NCBI GenBank assembly: GCA_963978155.1
Contig: CAXBRK010000104.1
Location: 1-7,259, forward strand
Direction: 5' to 3'
Length of the DNA: 7,259 bases
Origin: UBA8653 sp963978155
Lineage (GTDB): Bacteria; Planctomycetota; Phycisphaerae; Phycisphaerales; SM1A02
The translations under genes and the position numbers were made by a program. A model generated the notes under the pieces. It worked only from the letters and a program-made list of their open reading frames with translations, was not told the origin of the DNA and searched no databases. This document shows, piece by piece, positions 5,541 through 7,259 of the stretch (position 1 is its first letter; the number at the start of each line of letters is the position of its first letter).

Positions 5541-7259
5541 TCACCCGATGGGTGAATCTGCATCCAAGTCGCCGCCATCACCGGCCTTACCACCCAGTTC
5601 TTGGCGGAGCACGTCCATCAAGGCCTGGTTGAGGTCTGGATCCAAATCATCGCCGGTCTGAGGTGCCCCAGCGGGGTCACCACCGATTGGCGCGTCAAGA
5701 TCGCCGCCTGCCAAGATGTCGGGATCCGATCCGGTAGGCGCGGAACGAGGCATTGAGCCCCACGCTGGCTCGGCCCCAAGGGCTTCGGCGGCCTCACGGG
5801 CCTCTTCCAGCATGAGTTCTTCCTCGACTTCAGGGGCCGGGGGCTCGATCAGCTTGGTGACCTTCATCTTGTGGTACGGATCGAAACCGGTACCGGCAGG
5901 AATGAGGTGGCCCAAGAGGACGTTTTCCTTGAGGCCGGTGAGCTCGTCGGTGGCCCCACGAAGCGCGGCTTCGGTGAGCACCTTGGTGGTTTCCTGGAAG
6001 GAAGCCCCCGACAAGAACGACTCGGACTGCAACGAGGCCTTGGTGATGCCAAGCAACAACGTTTGGCCCGAAGCCCGCTTGCAACGCTTGGTCTTGGCGG
6101 GTTCCTTGCCATCGGCCTCCATGAGCGCGTTGCGTTCTTTGAGGGCCTCTTTGTCGATCAGCTCGCCAGCGCGGTAACCAGTGTCGCCGGGCTCAATCAC
6201 GCGGAGCTTGCTGTCCATGTCATCGTTGCTCGAACGGAAGACCCAGCGGTCGACCACTTCGTTGGGAAGCAACGTGGTGTCGCCTGGATTCTGGATGCGA
6301 ATCTTGCTCATCATCTGACGCAAGATCACTTCGATGTGCGTGTCAGAGATGGGCACGCCTTGAGCGCGGTACACGTTTTGGACTTCGCCAAGCATGTACT
6401 CGTAGAGGGCTTCGTCGCCCTTCACCGCGAGCACTTCACTGGGCACCAATGGACCATCGGTCAAGCGGTCACCCGCATCGACATAGTCGCCGGTGTGCAC
6501 CATCAACGCCTTGCCTTGTGGGGCCAAGTGGACTTCTTCCAGACCTTCGGACTCGACGACGATGGTCATCTTGCCCTTGCGACGATCGGGTTCGAGACGA
6601 ACGGTGCCCGAGATCTTCGCGAGAATCGCGGGGTCTTTCGGAATCCGTGCTTCGAAGATTTCGGTCACGCGAGGCAAACCACCGACGATGTCAGCACTCT
6701 TGGCGACATCCTTCGGCTGGCGGGCGACCATTTGTCCGGCTTGGACGGCGTCGCCTTCTTTGACTTCGAGGCGGGCCTTGGCGGGCAGGTGGTGGAAGTC
6801 CAACACCTTGCCGTCGCCGTCCACGATCAAAATCTGTGGAGACCGGTCGCCGCGGTGTTCGGTCACCACGACCTCGATCTTGTCGCCACGCTTGTCTTCG
6901 CGAACAGTGGCGCCGACTTCGATGTCTTTGAACTTCACGGTACCGCTGCGTTCGGCCAAGATGGGCGAAGCGTGGGGGTTCCACTCGCAGAGGATCGAAC
7001 CTTTCTTCACCTTGTCGCCTGAAGCAAACATGATGGTGGCTCCGTAAGGCACCTTGTGCTTCTCGAGCTCGCGCCCCTTGGCATCGACGATGGCCAATTG
7101 ACCATTCTTCTTGACGCTGACCCGCTGTTCGCCGCCATCGGACAAGGTGACGATTTGCTCGCCACACTCACGCAGTTCGACCACACCGGCCTGACCTGCT
7201 TTGTGGGTGGTCTCGATCAGACCCTTCGAAGCAACACCACCGGTGTGGAAGGTACGCAT
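5541..7259 (-). CDS. rpoC: DNA-directed RNA polymerase subunit beta', C-terminal part (5' end outside window)
   Basis: 572 codons plus TGA, the C-terminal part of the largest catalytic subunit of bacterial RNA polymerase. The first residues, MRTFHTGG, match the trigger-loop segment of E. coli beta' (LTMRTFHIGG, about residues 930-938), with the Met, Arg and His that contact the incoming NTP; the ATG at 7259 is therefore internal. A ~180-residue SI3-type insert follows (residues 12-189). Then come DIVGGLPRVTEIFEARIPKD, the trigger-loop return; EYMLGEVQNVYRAQGVPISD; HIEVILRQMMSKI; LLGITKASLQSESFLSGASF; and LKENVLLGHLIPAGTG, all conserved in beta'. Residues 459-572 form an acidic Gly/Asp/Pro-rich tail, about twice as long as the E. 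coli one, with a terminal helix-like LNQALMDVLRQEL. rpoB would be expected upstream, outside the window. The downstream neighbour is a secreted protease, not rpsL. Confidence 0.99.
   Translation of the reverse strand: MRTFHTGGVASKGLIETTHKAGQAGVVELRECGEQIVTLSDGGEQRVSVKKNGQLAIVDAKGRELEKHKVPYGATIMFASGDKVKKGSILCEWNPHASPILAERSGTVKFKDIEVGATVREDKRGDKIEVVVTEHRGDRSPQILIVDGDGKVLDFHHLPAKARLEVKEGDAVQAGQMVARQPKDVAKSADIVGGLPRVTEIFEARIPKDPAILAKISGTVRLEPDRRKGKMTIVVESEGLEEVHLAPQGKALMVHTGDYVDAGDRLTDGPLVPSEVLAVKGDEALYEYMLGEVQNVYRAQGVPISDTHIEVILRQMMSKIRIQNPGDTTLLPNEVVDRWVFRSSNDDMDSKLRVIEPGDTGYRAGELIDKEALKERNALMEADGKEPAKTKRCKRASGQTLLLGITKASLQSESFLSGASFQETTKVLTEAALRGATDELTGLKENVLLGHLIPAGTGFDPYHKMKVTKLIEPPAPEVEEELMLEEAREAAEALGAEPAWGSMPRSAPTGSDPDILAGGDLDAPIGGDPAGAPQTGDDLDPDLNQALMDVLRQELGGKAGDGGDLDADSPIG
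6693..7226 (-). other. SI3-type insertion in the RpoC trigger loop
   Basis: Encodes about residues 12-189 of the visible RpoC, between GGVAS and DIVGGLPR. In Bacillus-type beta' these two blocks are nearly adjacent (GGVAGDDITQGLPR). The insert includes KVPYGATIMFASGDKVKKG and CEWNPHASPILAERSGTVKF, matching E. coli SI3 segments 'KVPYGAVL' and 'NWDPHTMPVITEVSGFVRF'. SI3 is two sandwich-barrel hybrid motif domains. Its presence supports a Gram-negative-type lineage. Confidence 0.88.

Noticed and set aside
5437..5661. 74-codon + strand frame across the rpoC-protease spacer
   Set aside because: It runs antisense into the rpoC tail and has no domain or ribosome site; the spacer is better explained by the hairpin and leader repeats.
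5871..7022. 383-codon open frame on the + strand
   Set aside because: It lies entirely opposite highly conserved rpoC codons; long antisense frames arise there from codon bias in GC-rich genes, and its translation shows no recognisable domain.
7257..7259. ATG at the right edge as a true gene start
   Set aside because: It encodes the conserved trigger-loop Met of RpoC, so the gene continues beyond the window.

Overview
The window looks like chromosomal DNA from a Planctomycetota bacterium, most plausibly of the Phycisphaerae group. This is inferred from three things: an RpoC carrying the large Gram-negative-type trigger-loop insert (SI3); secreted proteins with 'G-x-C-C ... C ... C' cysteine repeats and 'TAIDPxC...W...C' repeats, which from memory are common in Phycisphaerae; and a DUF1573-type exported protein. 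DNA is moderately GC-rich throughout, with no obvious foreign-looking patch.

All four supported genes lie on the minus strand, so transcription runs from high to low coordinates. From upstream to downstream: (1) the C-terminal 572 codons of rpoC (5541-7259), entering the window in the middle of the trigger loop; (2) a 156-bp spacer with a stem-loop just after the rpoC stop and three inverted repeats stacked directly upstream of the next start; (3) a very large exported subtilisin-family (S8) serine protease (1437-5384, 1315 aa), with a prodomain, a long Cys-rich and calcium-motif insert, a complete Asp/His/Asn/Ser catalytic set and a long C-terminal region; (4) 29 bp later, a membrane-anchored or exported protein with a DUF1573-type Ig-like domain (268-1407), probably co-transcribed with the protease; (5) 75 bp later, the first 64 codons of a further exported protein (1-192), cut by the window edge, whose start resembles the first strand of a subtilase fold.

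The information-processing part is the end of rpoC. The rest is an envelope or secretion cluster: a protease, an Ig-like periplasmic or surface protein and a second, possibly subtilase-like, exported protein. A shared job such as surface or extracellular protein processing is an inference from adjacency only. No tRNA, rRNA, CRISPR array, insertion sequence or attachment site is visible. The most unusual content is the modular protease, its structured leader and the second possible subtilase-like gene at the left edge.
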